DNA of 64,000 nucleotides, taken from the NCBI RefSeq assembly GCF_019805165.1, contig NZ_RWIJ01000033.1, positions 1 to 64,000 on the forward strand. Direction: 5' to 3'. Positions 16,957-25,802 of the stretch are shown here, piece after piece (the stretch's first letter is position 1; each line of letters begins with the position of its first letter). A program made the position numbers and the translations under genes. Source of the stretch: Azospirillum sp. 412522 (GTDB lineage Bacteria; Pseudomonadota; Alphaproteobacteria; Azospirillales; Azospirillaceae). The notes beneath the pieces are model-generated. The model was not told where the DNA came from and ran no database searches. It saw nothing but the letters and a program-made list of their open reading frames with translations.

Positions 16957-18528
16957 TTATCTGGATTTGCCGGCGAGCCAGACGGTCAGTTTCTGCAGTT
17001 GCTGTTCCGCGTCGCCGCTGCCGGCGGCAATCGCCCGCCGGTACCAGGAGGCCGCCTGCTCCGGATCGGGCGGGAGGCCCCGGACATGGAGCCGCTCATG
17101 GACCAGCGGATCGTGGGTCCGGCCGAGCGCCAGGGCCGCCTTCGCATTGCCGGCCTCCGCCGCCATCTCGTAATAGAGCCGGGCCCCCGCCAGATCGCCC
17201 TGCGCGAACAGGTCGTCCCCACGCTTCATCAGCGTCGCTTCGGGGATGGTGGAAGGCGGCTTGGCCGGGCGCTGCACCACCGCCTCCCGCGGTTGCGGAC
17301 GCTGCGGCTCCGGTGGAGGGGCGGCCACCGCCGGAACGGCGGCGAGGGCGACGGTGGAGACCGGCGGCTCCGGCGGGGAAGGAGCGGCGGTGACCAGCGG
17401 AACGGCCGGCGGAGCCTCGACCGGCGGCGCGGCGGCGACCTCCCGATCCGCCGAAGGGGCCGGGCCCCGGTCCGCTGACCGGTCGGGCGCCGGACTTGGC
17501 GCCGGACTGGGCGCCGGATCGGGTGCCGGACCAAGCGCCGTCTCGCTCACAATGGGTGCGCTTTGCTGCGGCTCCTGCGGGGAGGGCGGGGCGGAGGAAC
17601 TTCCTGCCGTCCCCGGATCCGGGTTCGGATCCGCCTTTGCCGGCTCCGGAACCGCCGCCGCCTCCATGCCCTGCGACGAGCCCCCCTGCGCGGGAAGCGG
17701 CGGCTTTTCCATGCCGGACGGCTCGGCGGCGGCAACGGCTTCGGCAACCGGGATCGCCAGAGTCACGGCCTGCCTGGCGATCACGCCGCCGCCATGATCG
17801 GTCACCGCCGTGATGTGCAGCGAAACCGTTTCGGCGATGTCGGCCGGCAGGGTCAAGGTGAGGTCGGGCAGCCCCTCCAACGGCACCTTCCACACGCCGT
17901 CGGCGCTTCTCTCGCCATTCGAGAGACTGGCTTTCTCCGGCAGGTTGCCGATCGTCACATAGGTGATCGCCTCGTGCTGCGGGTTCGGCTGGCCGTAGGG
18001 CGAGGTGACCGCGATGGACAGCGGGATCGGTTGCCCCGCCAGCCCGCCGGGCGACTGGGCGGCAACGAACGGCATCAGCCGCCAATCGGTCTCCGCCTCG
18101 CTGCGTTTCGGGAGCACCGTCGTCTGCGTGGCCGTCTTTGTGGCCGTTTGTATGGTCGGGTGGGTGGCGACGGTGTCGGCGGCCGGCATGCCGGCAGGCG
18201 GCGTGTTGGCGGGCGTGTGGGCCGGGGGCCTCTCGCGCATGACGAGCCAGGAATCCAGGCTGCTGTCCGCCCCGCCATCCTCACCCTGCGTCGCACCGGC
18301 AAGCACCGTGCAGCACCCGGTGCCCGGACCATGGCTTCGGGCATCGACGCGCCAGGACAGGCCGTCCGCCTGCACCGGCAGCGCCAGCACCGTCAGTACG
18401 GCCAGGCAGTGGCGGACAGAGCGTGAGCCTGGGAGTAAAGAACCCGCGCTCCCCCGTCCGCGTTCGCGATGCAGAAAATCTGCACGATGCAGGAAACGGC
18501 GCAGAAAACGGGACTGCGTCTCGCGCAT
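16957..18528 (-). CDS. Secreted Pro/Ala-rich protein with C-terminal Sel1/TPR-like repeat
   Basis: 523 aa. A basic N terminus precedes a hydrophobic signal-type segment (LAVLTVLALPVQADG, near residues 42-56). A beta-rich middle region is followed by about 170 residues dominated by Pro, Ala and Ser (roughly 270-430). The C-terminal 90 residues carry Sel1-like helical repeats (AGARLYYEMAAEAGNAKAAL and QAASWYRRAIAAGSGDAEQQ). It resembles periplasmic scaffold proteins. ATG at 18528 gives the better signal peptide; 18558 is an alternative. It is likely the first gene of a two-gene unit with the TAXI protein. Function unknown. Confidence 0.7.
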   Translation of the reverse strand: MRETQSRFLRRFLHRADFLHRERGRGSAGSLLPGSRSVRHCLAVLTVLALPVQADGLSWRVDARSHGPGTGCCTVLAGATQGEDGGADSSLDSWLVMRERPPAHTPANTPPAGMPAADTVATHPTIQTATKTATQTTVLPKRSEAETDWRLMPFVAAQSPGGLAGQPIPLSIAVTSPYGQPNPQHEAITYVTIGNLPEKASLSNGERSADGVWKVPLEGLPDLTLTLPADIAETVSLHITAVTDHGGGVIARQAVTLAIPVAEAVAAAEPSGMEKPPLPAQGGSSQGMEAAAVPEPAKADPNPDPGTAGSSSAPPSPQEPQQSAPIVSETALGPAPDPAPSPAPSPAPDRSADRGPAPSADREVAAAPPVEAPPAVPLVTAAPSPPEPPVSTVALAAVPAVAAPPPEPQRPQPREAVVQRPAKPPSTIPEATLMKRGDDLFAQGDLAGARLYYEMAAEAGNAKAALALGRTHDPLVHERLHVRGLPPDPEQAASWYRRAIAAGSGDAEQQLQKLTVWLAGKSR

Positions 18529-18890
18529 GGCGGCATCCTCCCAGACAAAATCCCGCAAACCCCGCCACGCGGGCAGGCCATATTTCGGGACTTTTGAAAG
18601 ACATGCGGCGATGTTTTACGCCGTCAGTTGTTTCGAATTCTTAATTATTTAGCCGGCCTCTTAGGGTCGTTTCATTTTATGATGTAACCGAAGAAAAACA
18701 ACCATCCCGTAGAGGGCGTTTCCCGTTTTGCGGCAAAGAGTGGATTACTTCCCAATATCTGGAACCGGAGCGGACGGCGGGGCGCCGATACCGCCGGCAG
18801 GTGCCGCAACCGGAACGGGGTGCCGCCATCGTTCCGGCGACAGCCCGTTCGCGAAGCAGGATCGGCGCAAAGGCGATCAACGGACCTCCA
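18529..18890. other. Gene-free gap upstream of the Sel1-repeat gene
   Basis: 362 bases between the acetyltransferase stop and the Sel1-repeat gene start. It is clearly more AT-rich than its surroundings around 18625-18700 (TTCTTAATTATTTAG), which suggests a minus-strand promoter. I see no convincing ORF, repeat or RNA gene. Confidence 0.5.
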
Positions 18891-19451
18891 TCAACGGATC
18901 CGGGCCGGATTTCCCACCACCGTCGCGCCGGCCGGCACGTCGCGGGTCACCACGCTTCCCGCGCCGACGATGGCATCGTCCCCGACGGTGACGCCGGGCA
19001 GGATCAGCGCGCCGCCGCCGATCCAGACATTGCGGCCGATCCTGATCGGCCGTCCGAACTCCAGTCCGGACTCCCGGGCGGCGAAGTCTCGCGGATGGTC
19101 GGCGGTCAGGATCTGGACCCCCGGCCCGATCTGCGTCTTGTCGCCGATGGTCACCGCCACGACGTCCAGGATGACGCAGTTGAAGTTGAGGAACACCCCG
19201 TCGCCGAGGCTGATGTTGTAGCCGTAGTCGCAATGGAAGGGCGGGCGGATGACGGCCCCGTCGCCCACCGCGGCAAGCCGCTCCAAAAGAAGTTTCCGCC
19301 GCTCGCCGGCCGGCAGGGCGAGCGCGGCGTTGTAGCGGACCATCCACTCCTTGGCCGCGGCCTGGTCGGCCTGGATCTCCGGCGCCGAGGCGTCATAGAG
19401 ATCGCCGGCCAGCATCTTTTCCTTTTCGCTGCGTCCATCGGACGTCCGCAT
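18891..19451 (-). CDS. maa: Maltose/galactoside O-acetyltransferase (left-handed beta-helix)
   Basis: Transfers acetyl from acetyl-CoA to a sugar hydroxyl; 186 aa, the usual Maa/LacA/NodL length. An N-terminal Mac domain (KMLAGDLYDASAPEIQADQ, residues 12-30) is followed by hexapeptide repeats. The family blocks PPFHCDYGYNISLGDGVF, HPRD with the active-site His, and IGRNVWIGGGALILPGVTVG are present. It lies 84 bases downstream of the replication gene on the same strand. The natural acceptor is unknown. Confidence 0.88.
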   Translation of the reverse strand: MRTSDGRSEKEKMLAGDLYDASAPEIQADQAAAKEWMVRYNAALALPAGERRKLLLERLAAVGDGAVIRPPFHCDYGYNISLGDGVFLNFNCVILDVVAVTIGDKTQIGPGVQILTADHPRDFAARESGLEFGRPIRIGRNVWIGGGALILPGVTVGDDAIVGAGSVVTRDVPAGATVVGNPARIR

Positions 19452-19535
19452 CGCTCATCTCCCAAATCGGTTTCCGCCAGGGGCGCCCGATTAGAGCAGA
19501 TGCCGGCCGGCGATGCGCCGGCGCTTGCGGATGGG

Positions 19536-20717
19536 TCAGCCTTCGCCCTGGCCGCTGCGCGCGCCCAGCAGGTTGCCGCGGCGGCGGCGCACGTCGACGC
19601 TCTGGCCGGGTGTGATGGGCAGGAACTCCTTCGGCCGCTCGTCGCTGCCGGCGATGGCGCGGAAGGTGGCGGCGTTGGCCTCCTGCACGTCGTTGCCGCG
19701 GCGCACCTGATCCAGGAATTTCCTGCTCGGCATCATGATGTATTCGATGTCGTTGATGCGCCGGCCATCCTTCGACACCGTCTTCTCGACCTGGTCGAGG
19801 ATTCCCTCCTCCACCAGGGAGTCCACGGCCAGCGTCACGGTGCGCAGCGTGTCGCGCCGCCGGCTCCACTCGTTCATGCCGCTGTTGTTGATGATGTCGT
19901 CGGCCGACAGGGTCATCGGCGGCACGCCGTCGGGCAGGTGGGTCAGGTCGAGGTCGCCATATTCGATCGACAGGCGGTTGTAGAGCCAGCGCGCCACCGG
20001 ACTCTTCAGCCGCATGATCCACTGGTAGGAGATCGGCTTGAATTCCAGGTTGCGGATGGCCGAGGCGACCAGCGCGTTGAACTCCAGATAGGTGTCGTTC
20101 TCGTCCTCCTCGCCGCCCTCGCCGGTGCGCGGGCGGATGTAGAGGGTGGGGAAGACCGAGGATTCCAGCACCGGCCGCGCCGACTTGCGGCCGCTCTCCG
20201 GCACCTTGCTGATGATCATGCGGGTACGGGCGAGGATCTCCAGCGCCTCGCGGATCTCCGCCGTGTCCATGGTGCGGTTGACCGCGCGCAGCTCCCGCCG
20301 GATCTCGTAGAGCGAGAAATGCACGCGCACCCGGTCCTGCTTGTCACCCATCAGCGACAGGCGCGAGCGGTCCATGGCGAGGCGGCGGACCACCTGCTCG
20401 ACGATCTGCTCGCGCTCGGACGGGAACACCTCGTACTCGACCATGCGCTTGTCGGCCGGATCCTCGCCGGGTCCGGGCTTGGCCGGGCGGTAGATGCGGG
20501 CGGGCTGGAGGGTCAGCGAGAACAGCGCGTCCTTGAAGGGGAACTCCTTGTGCACCGACTGGACGAACGCATTGGCGGCCGGCAGGTCAGGCTCGGTCCC
20601 CCGGCCCTTCGACACGAAGACGAAGCGCGGCGCCGTGTCGTAAAGCGCGATCATATGGGACTGACTGCGGTCCTCCATCTCGAACAGAGTCAGCTGGACC
20701 GCGTTCGCCTTGCTCAT
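19536..20717 (-). CDS. Plasmid replication initiator protein
   Basis: 393 aa, winged-helix-type plasmid Rep. Visible blocks are NAVQLTLFEMEDRSQSHMIA at the N terminus, a central domain with FNALVASAIRNLEFKPISYQ and LKSPVARWLYNRLSIEY near residues 230-260, and RRDTLRTVTLAVDSLVEEG. A GGAGGG site precedes the ATG by about eight bases. Immediately upstream are two inverted iterons followed by eight direct ones, the standard layout of iteron-controlled, self-regulated plasmid replication. The exact Rep family is not certain, but the context makes the initiator role likely. Confidence 0.82.
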   Translation of the reverse strand: MSKANAVQLTLFEMEDRSQSHMIALYDTAPRFVFVSKGRGTEPDLPAANAFVQSVHKEFPFKDALFSLTLQPARIYRPAKPGPGEDPADKRMVEYEVFPSEREQIVEQVVRRLAMDRSRLSLMGDKQDRVRVHFSLYEIRRELRAVNRTMDTAEIREALEILARTRMIISKVPESGRKSARPVLESSVFPTLYIRPRTGEGGEEDENDTYLEFNALVASAIRNLEFKPISYQWIMRLKSPVARWLYNRLSIEYGDLDLTHLPDGVPPMTLSADDIINNSGMNEWSRRRDTLRTVTLAVDSLVEEGILDQVEKTVSKDGRRINDIEYIMMPSRKFLDQVRRGNDVQEANAATFRAIAGSDERPKEFLPITPGQSVDVRRRRGNLLGARSGQGEG

Positions 20718-20802
20718 GGCTCATCCCTCCTCGCCAAAGGGCACGATAGGGGCTGGTCTCCGGCCGAAGCAACCGGCGGAGACGGATCGCCGCCAAACCC
20801 TG

Positions 20803-21391
20803 TGTCCCGTTTGGCCGCGCTTGTGTAGGAAATGGCCGCAGCTGTGTCCCGAATGCCCGCGCTTCGGCCGCAACGGAACGGCGGCCCGCTTTCGAATCAT
20901 GCTGAACCGGACGGAACGGCGCGAATCGCGGGGCCGGACGGCGAAACGCGGGCATTCGGGACACAGACTCGGGCGTCTCCCCGCCCCACCAAAACGACGA
21001 AGCGCGGGCAAACGGGACAGATCCGTGGCCGGAGCATGGCCAAACGCGAGCATTCGGGACATGGGATGGACCGGGGGGAGGGCGGCCAGACAACCAAACG
21101 CGGGCAAATGGGACCGATTCCAGGGGACGGGGGCGCCATCCGGCGCGACAATCCGCCCTCCGGACCGCGGGCAACCGCTGCAAACGCGGGCAAGTGGGAC
21201 AGCCTGCCCCCCATACCGCCCCCAGGCCGCCCCCAGGCCGCCCGAGGCGGACCGGGGCTGGAATCCGGCAAAGCGCGGGCAAACGGGATCGGATCCGATT
21301 CGCGGCGCTGGCGCGACCAAAAGCGACCTGTCCGCGACCAGGAGCGACACAGGCGCGGGCCGATGGGACACAGCCGCGGGTGAACGGGACA
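20803..21391. repeat. Iteron array: probable replication origin
   Basis: Ten copies of a 20-base unit close to AAACGCGGGCAAACGGGACA. Two in inverted orientation sit next to rep (20803-20822, 20845-20864). Eight are direct (starting at 20944, 21000, 21042, 21096, 21182, 21271, 21351 and 21372). The GCGGGCA core and the GGGACA end are conserved; the middle alternates between AAAC, ATTC and AAAT. The inverted pair is well placed for Rep autoregulation. I saw no clear AT-rich opening segment or consensus DnaA box in 20718-21526. Confidence 0.88.
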
Positions 21392-21526
21392 CAATCGACC
21401 CGGTCCCTTTTGCCCGCGATTCGACGCCCGCCCCGGCCGGCGGAATCCTTCGCGCAAGTTCACCGGACCTCCAGCCGGCCTTTCCCGCAGGCCGCCAGCC
21501 GGTCCCCCTGCTTCGCGGAGTTTCCC

Positions 21527-22351
21527 ATGTCCCTGTCCACGCCGCATCCGACGGACGGCCACCCGCTCGACAATCGCCGATGGGGGCGGATTCCCGCCTG
21601 GTGGCTCGACCACCCCGGCCTGGATGCCGACGGTTTCGCCGTTCTCGCCGCGCTCGCCACCTTCGCCGACGACGGCGGCCTGTGCTGGCCGTCGCAATCG
21701 ACCCTGGCCGCCAAGCTGAAGCGGTCGCGCCCCACCATCAACCGCATCATCCAGGGCTTGAACGACCTGGGGCTGGTCGGCGTCGAGCATCGCCGCGGCC
21801 GCGACGGCGCCCGTCTGTCCTGCCTCTACCGCCTGCGCTTCACCCCTCCGGATGACGAATCGCCGGGGATCGCCGCCGCGGACCACCCTGTTCCGGGGAC
21901 CGACAAGGATGACTCCATCACGGACATCCCCTGTCCGCCGGCGAGTCAGGAACAGGTCCATTTCAAACAGATTCCGGACTCGCACGCTTCGGGCGGGCGC
22001 GAGCCGGCACAGGCGGTTCCCGAGGGCTGGATGCCGACCGCAGACGACCTCGCCTGGGCCAGGACCCGCCATGCCGGGATCGACCTCGGCCGCCATGTCG
22101 AGGGCTTCATCCTGCGTTGCCGTGCCCATGGCTACCGCTACCGCGACGTCTCCTCCGCCTGGCGGGCGTGGCTGTCCCAGGACGCCGCCGTCGGCAAGGC
22201 CCCCCTCTCCAGCTCCCCCTCCGCACTGCCGACCATGCCGGGGCCGCCCGCCCGCCCGCCCGTCCTGGCCGAGCAGCGTCTCGGCGCCTGGAGCGCCGCC
22301 GCCGCCGAACTGCGTCGGCGGGCCACCCCCTCCACCCCCTCCTGGTCATGA
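21527..22351 (+). CDS. Helix-turn-helix replication-accessory-like protein with DnaT-like C terminus
   Basis: 274 aa. An N-terminal HTH_36-type domain spans about residues 20-90 (WPSQSTLAAKLKRSRPTINR is the recognition region). A linker follows, then a segment at about 174-215 with the pattern HVEGFILRCRAHGYRYRD..AWRAWL, as in DnaT-like or phage replisome-organiser proteins. The gene begins 135 bases after the last iteron, pointing away from rep, and overlaps the next gene. A role in primosome or helicase loading at this origin is plausible but inferred. Confidence 0.7.
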   Translation: MSLSTPHPTDGHPLDNRRWGRIPAWWLDHPGLDADGFAVLAALATFADDGGLCWPSQSTLAAKLKRSRPTINRIIQGLNDLGLVGVEHRRGRDGARLSCLYRLRFTPPDDESPGIAAADHPVPGTDKDDSITDIPCPPASQEQVHFKQIPDSHASGGREPAQAVPEGWMPTADDLAWARTRHAGIDLGRHVEGFILRCRAHGYRYRDVSSAWRAWLSQDAAVGKAPLSSSPSALPTMPGPPARPPVLAEQRLGAWSAAAAELRRRATPSTPSWS

Positions 22352-22362
22352 AGGGAAAACCG

Positions 22363-23019
22363 ATGACCGCAAGATCCGGCCGCGCCACCGTCACCGCCCT
22401 GTCGCGAACCCATGGTCCGACCTCTCCCGCCGCCGCCTTCGATCCGGATCTGCCCGCGCCGCAGCGCCGGATCCGGCTGACGGCCGCATTGCCGCCGGCC
22501 CTTCAGGAGCTTCTGGCGCAGGGCCGCACCGACCGCCGCCCGCGCTTCGGCGAGGATGGCTTCGACGGCATGATCGAGCTGTGGTCGCCGCCGGCCGGGG
22601 TCACGGCCGCGCAGGCCGCGCTCGCCCGGCAGACCCTGGTTGAGCTGTCCGACACCGTGCTGGCCCCCGCCGACAGCGACCATCTGCTCGGCCGCGTGCT
22701 GACCCTGCTCAGCCATTTCCCGGCCAAGGGGCTGTCGCCCGAGGTGGAGCGGATGATGGCGCTCGACTGGGCCGAGGATCTGGGGGAATACCCGGCCTGG
22801 GTCATCGACGCCGCCGCCCGCCACTGGCGCCGCAGCCGGAAATGGCGCCCGTCCATCGCCGAGATGCGCGCCCTGTGCGAGGAGCTCTGCGCCCCGGAGC
22901 GGGGGCTTGCGGATCGTCTGCAAGCCCTTGCCAATGCCGCACCCTGCGGGGAAACCGGTCCGGATCCGCGGGCATCGGCGACGGGAGCGGCGACGGCAGC
23001 GCTGCGCCGCATGGGATGA
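22363..23019 (+). CDS. Conserved phage/plasmid replication-associated hypothetical protein
   Basis: 218 aa. The C-terminal half contains ALDWAEDLGEYPAWVIDAAA then HWRRSRKWRPSIAEMRALCE (about 140-185), a pattern recurring in phage and plasmid proteins encoded beside replication genes. No catalytic motif is seen. ATG at 22363 has AAGGGA eight bases upstream; an ATG at 22348 overlaps the preceding stop by ATGA and is equally possible. It probably works with the preceding HTH/DnaT-like protein. Confidence 0.65.
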   Translation: MTARSGRATVTALSRTHGPTSPAAAFDPDLPAPQRRIRLTAALPPALQELLAQGRTDRRPRFGEDGFDGMIELWSPPAGVTAAQAALARQTLVELSDTVLAPADSDHLLGRVLTLLSHFPAKGLSPEVERMMALDWAEDLGEYPAWVIDAAARHWRRSRKWRPSIAEMRALCEELCAPERGLADRLQALANAAPCGETGPDPRASATGAATAALRRMG

Positions 23020-23102
23020 TGCCGTCCGCGACCGGCGCTGCGGTGGAAGCGGGGGATGCGCGGTCCATATTAAGCGGCCCGTCCGCTACCCGACGCCGTG
23101 CG

Positions 23103-24173
23103 ATGCCCGACAGCGCCCCCATGCCTCCCGCCTTCGCCGCCCGTTTCGGCTGGTGCTGCCAGTTCGTGCCGCCCGATGGCGACGCCGGACTTGCCAGGCG
23201 CATGAATCCCGGCACCGTCACCATCGCGACGCTGAGCAAACTGAGCCCCGCCCGCGCCGAGGAGAAGCTGACGGAGGTGCTGCGCCGCAACCTCCAGGCC
23301 CTGCACCTGCAGCTGGACGAGGTCGCCCGGCATCCGGCCTACCGCCGCCTGCTGCGCGTCAACAGCGGCCTGCTGCCGGCCTACACGCACGAGGTCGGAC
23401 GGCCGCTCTACCGGCAGCCCGGTGTCCAGGCGCTGGTGCGCAGCGGGCTGGAGCATGCCGGCCGCAAGGCGACGGAGGCGGACATCCGCATCGGCCTGCA
23501 CCCGGACCAGTATTGCGTGCTGAACAGCGCCAGCCCCTCCACCCTCGCCAATTCGGTGGCGGAGCTGGAATACCATGCCGACATCCTGCGGATGATGGGG
23601 CTGGCCGGCGGCTGGCATCCGCGGGGCGCGCACGTCAACATCCATGGCGGCGGGCGCGGCGAGGGGATCGCCGGCTTCCGCCGCGGCCACGCCCTGCTGT
23701 CGGAGGATGCCCGCAACCTGCTGACCGTCGAGAACGACGAGATGTCCTTCGGCCTGGACGATCTGCTGCCGCTGGCCGATACGGTGCCGATCGTGCTCGA
23801 CCTCCATCACCATTGGGTCCGCACGCAAGGGCAGTATCTCCGCCCCGACGATCCGCGCATCGCCGTGGTCGCCGGCTCCTGGCGCGGGGTGCGGCCGGTC
23901 GCCCACGTCAGCGTGTCGCGCGAGGATCTGCTGCCGGACTGGCCGGCCGACAGCCTGCCCGATTATGCGGCGCTGGCGGCGCGCGGGCTGACGACGAAGG
24001 ACCTGCGCGCCCACTCCCAACGGATGTGGAACCATGCGGTCAACCGGCTGGTGGCGGAGCACCTCTCCTGGGCCGACTTCGAGGTGGAGGCCAAGGCGAA
24101 GAACCTCGCGGTCGACGATCTGGAGCTGGACGCCCTGCGCAGCGGTGCCGTCTCCGCTGATTGCCGGTCTTGA
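23103..24173 (+). CDS. uvsE: UV damage endonuclease UvdE/UvsE
   Basis: Nicks DNA 5' of UV photoproducts and other lesions (alternative excision repair); 356 aa with a TIM-barrel fold. Family blocks are RFGWCCQF, VTIATLSKLSPARAEEKL, LRVNSGLLPAYTHEV, IRIGLHPDQYCVLNS, HVNIHGGGRGEG, LTVENDEMSFG and VLDLHHHWVRT, carrying the His/Asp/Glu metal ligands. ATG at 23103 is used; ATG at 23121 is close and possible. It ends 60 bases before fixL. Confidence 0.9.
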   Translation: MPDSAPMPPAFAARFGWCCQFVPPDGDAGLARRMNPGTVTIATLSKLSPARAEEKLTEVLRRNLQALHLQLDEVARHPAYRRLLRVNSGLLPAYTHEVGRPLYRQPGVQALVRSGLEHAGRKATEADIRIGLHPDQYCVLNSASPSTLANSVAELEYHADILRMMGLAGGWHPRGAHVNIHGGGRGEGIAGFRRGHALLSEDARNLLTVENDEMSFGLDDLLPLADTVPIVLDLHHHWVRTQGQYLRPDDPRIAVVAGSWRGVRPVAHVSVSREDLLPDWPADSLPDYAALAARGLTTKDLRAHSQRMWNHAVNRLVAEHLSWADFEVEAKAKNLAVDDLELDALRSGAVSADCRS

Positions 24174-24233
24174 CCCATGGTTGCACTCAACTACTCTGTT
24201 GCGGAAGAATGATGAGAGGTCGAGGGTTGGGAC

Positions 24234-25802
24234 GTGGCCGACGATAGCAGGGACGATGACCGGGACCGGAACCTGGGCGCTCTGTCGCAGTTGCAGGCGA
24301 TGCTGGACACCGTGCCCGACGGGGTCGTGATCATCGATGACCGGGGCCGGATCAAATCCTTCAACCCCGCCTGCGAACGCCTGTTCGGCTGGGCCGCAGC
24401 GGAGGTGATCGGCCGCAACGTCAAGATGCTGATGCCCGCCCCCTATCGGGAGGAGCATGACGGCTATCTGGAGCGCTACCAGCGGACGGGAGAGCGGCGG
24501 ATCATCGGCATCGGCCGCGAGGTGACCGGCCAGCGCAAGGACGGTTCCTGCTTCCCCATGGACCTGTCGGTGGGCGAGGCGAGCCAGGACGGCGCCCCCG
24601 TCTATATCGGCATCATCCGCGACCTGACCGCGGCCAAACAGGCGGAGACGGCGCTGCGCGAGCGCGAAGCGCGGCTGACCTCCATTCTCCAGACGGTGCC
24701 GGAGGCGATCATCGTCATCGGCGAGACGGGGCTGATCGAATCCTTCAGCCCGGCGGCCGAGCGGCTGTTCGGCTGGACGGCAGCGGAGGTGATCGGCCGC
24801 AACATCAGCATGCTGATGCCCTCGCCCTACCGCGAACAGCATGACGGCTATCTCGAGCGCTACGGGCGGACCGGTGAGCGCCGCATCATCGGCATCGGCC
24901 GCATCGTCTCCGGCCAGCGGCGCGACGGATCGGTGTTCCCGATGGAGCTGGCGGTGGGGGAGGTGCTGCTGGCCGGCCGGCGCTGCTTCACCGGCTTCGT
25001 CCGCGACCTGACCGAACGGCAGGCGACCGAGCGGCGCCTTCAGGAATTGCAGTCGGAGCTTCTGCATGTCAGCCGGGTCAGCGCCATGGGCCAGATGGCC
25101 TCGACGCTCGCCCACGAGCTGAACCAGCCGCTGACGGCGGTCATCAACTATGCCAAGGCGGCCAAGCGCCTGATGGAGCGCCCGGAAACGGTGTCCAAGG
25201 CGATGGACATGGTCGACAAGGCGAGCGCCCAGGCCACCCGCGCCGGCCAGATCATCCGCCACCTGCGCAGCTTCATCGAAAAGGGCAAGACCCACCGCTC
25301 GGTCGAATCCCTCAACAAGGTGGTGGAGGAGGCGAGCGCGCTCGCCCTGGTCGGCGCCAAGGATCGGGGGCTGCATGTGCGCTTCGATTTCGACCCCGCC
25401 GACCCGCCGGTGCTGATCGACAAGGTCCAGGTCCAGCAGGTGATCCTCAACCTCGTCCGCAACGCCATCGAGTCCATGGCGGCGGGCCAGGGCGACCAGC
25501 GGGCGCTGACCGTCCGCACCGGCCCCGAACCGGAGGAGGCCGCCTTCCGCCGCGTCTCCGTCATCGACAGCGGCCCCGGCGTGCCGGAGACCGTGCGCGC
25601 CCAGCTGTTCCAGCCCTTCGTCACCACCAAGACCGGCGGCATGGGTCTCGGGCTGTCGATCTGCCGGTCGATCATCGAGGCCCATGGCGGGCGCCTGTGG
25701 CTGGAGCCGGCGGCGGTCCCGCCGGCTGCCGGCGCCAGCTTCGCCTTCACCGTGCCGCTCTCTGTTTCCCTGCCCGCATCGGACGCCGACGATGCCTCCT
25801 GA
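24234..25802 (+). CDS. fixL: Oxygen-sensor histidine kinase FixL with two heme-type PAS domains
   Basis: Soluble sensor kinase, 522 aa, starting at a GTG. Two PAS domains (about 20-132 and 148-260) are followed by a HisKA/HATPase_c kinase with phospho-acceptor His294 in ALAHELNQPL-type sequence, the N box NLVRNAIESM, and G boxes DSGPGVPE and GMGLGLS. In Bradyrhizobium FixL only the second PAS holds heme. Here both carry the heme-ligand context: His75 in YREEHDGYLERY with Arg95 in GIGREVTGQ, and His203 in YREQHDGYLERY with Arg223 in GIGRIVSGQ. Oxygen would inhibit phosphorylation of FixJ. It overlaps fixJ by 11 bases. Confidence 0.92.
   Translation: MADDSRDDDRDRNLGALSQLQAMLDTVPDGVVIIDDRGRIKSFNPACERLFGWAAAEVIGRNVKMLMPAPYREEHDGYLERYQRTGERRIIGIGREVTGQRKDGSCFPMDLSVGEASQDGAPVYIGIIRDLTAAKQAETALREREARLTSILQTVPEAIIVIGETGLIESFSPAAERLFGWTAAEVIGRNISMLMPSPYREQHDGYLERYGRTGERRIIGIGRIVSGQRRDGSVFPMELAVGEVLLAGRRCFTGFVRDLTERQATERRLQELQSELLHVSRVSAMGQMASTLAHELNQPLTAVINYAKAAKRLMERPETVSKAMDMVDKASAQATRAGQIIRHLRSFIEKGKTHRSVESLNKVVEEASALALVGAKDRGLHVRFDFDPADPPVLIDKVQVQQVILNLVRNAIESMAAGQGDQRALTVRTGPEPEEAAFRRVSVIDSGPGVPETVRAQLFQPFVTTKTGGMGLGLSICRSIIEAHGGRLWLEPAAVPPAAGASFAFTVPLSVSLPASDADDAS

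Noticed and set aside
20803..21391. CRISPR array
   Set aside because: Repeats are only 20 bases, spacings vary from 21 to 89 bases, orientations differ, and no cas genes are present; iterons explain them better.
20710..21855. Reading frames through the iteron region on both strands
   Set aside because: They translate the repeated iteron units into repetitive Arg/Gly/Ser segments, lack a ribosome site, and conflict with the replication-origin layout.
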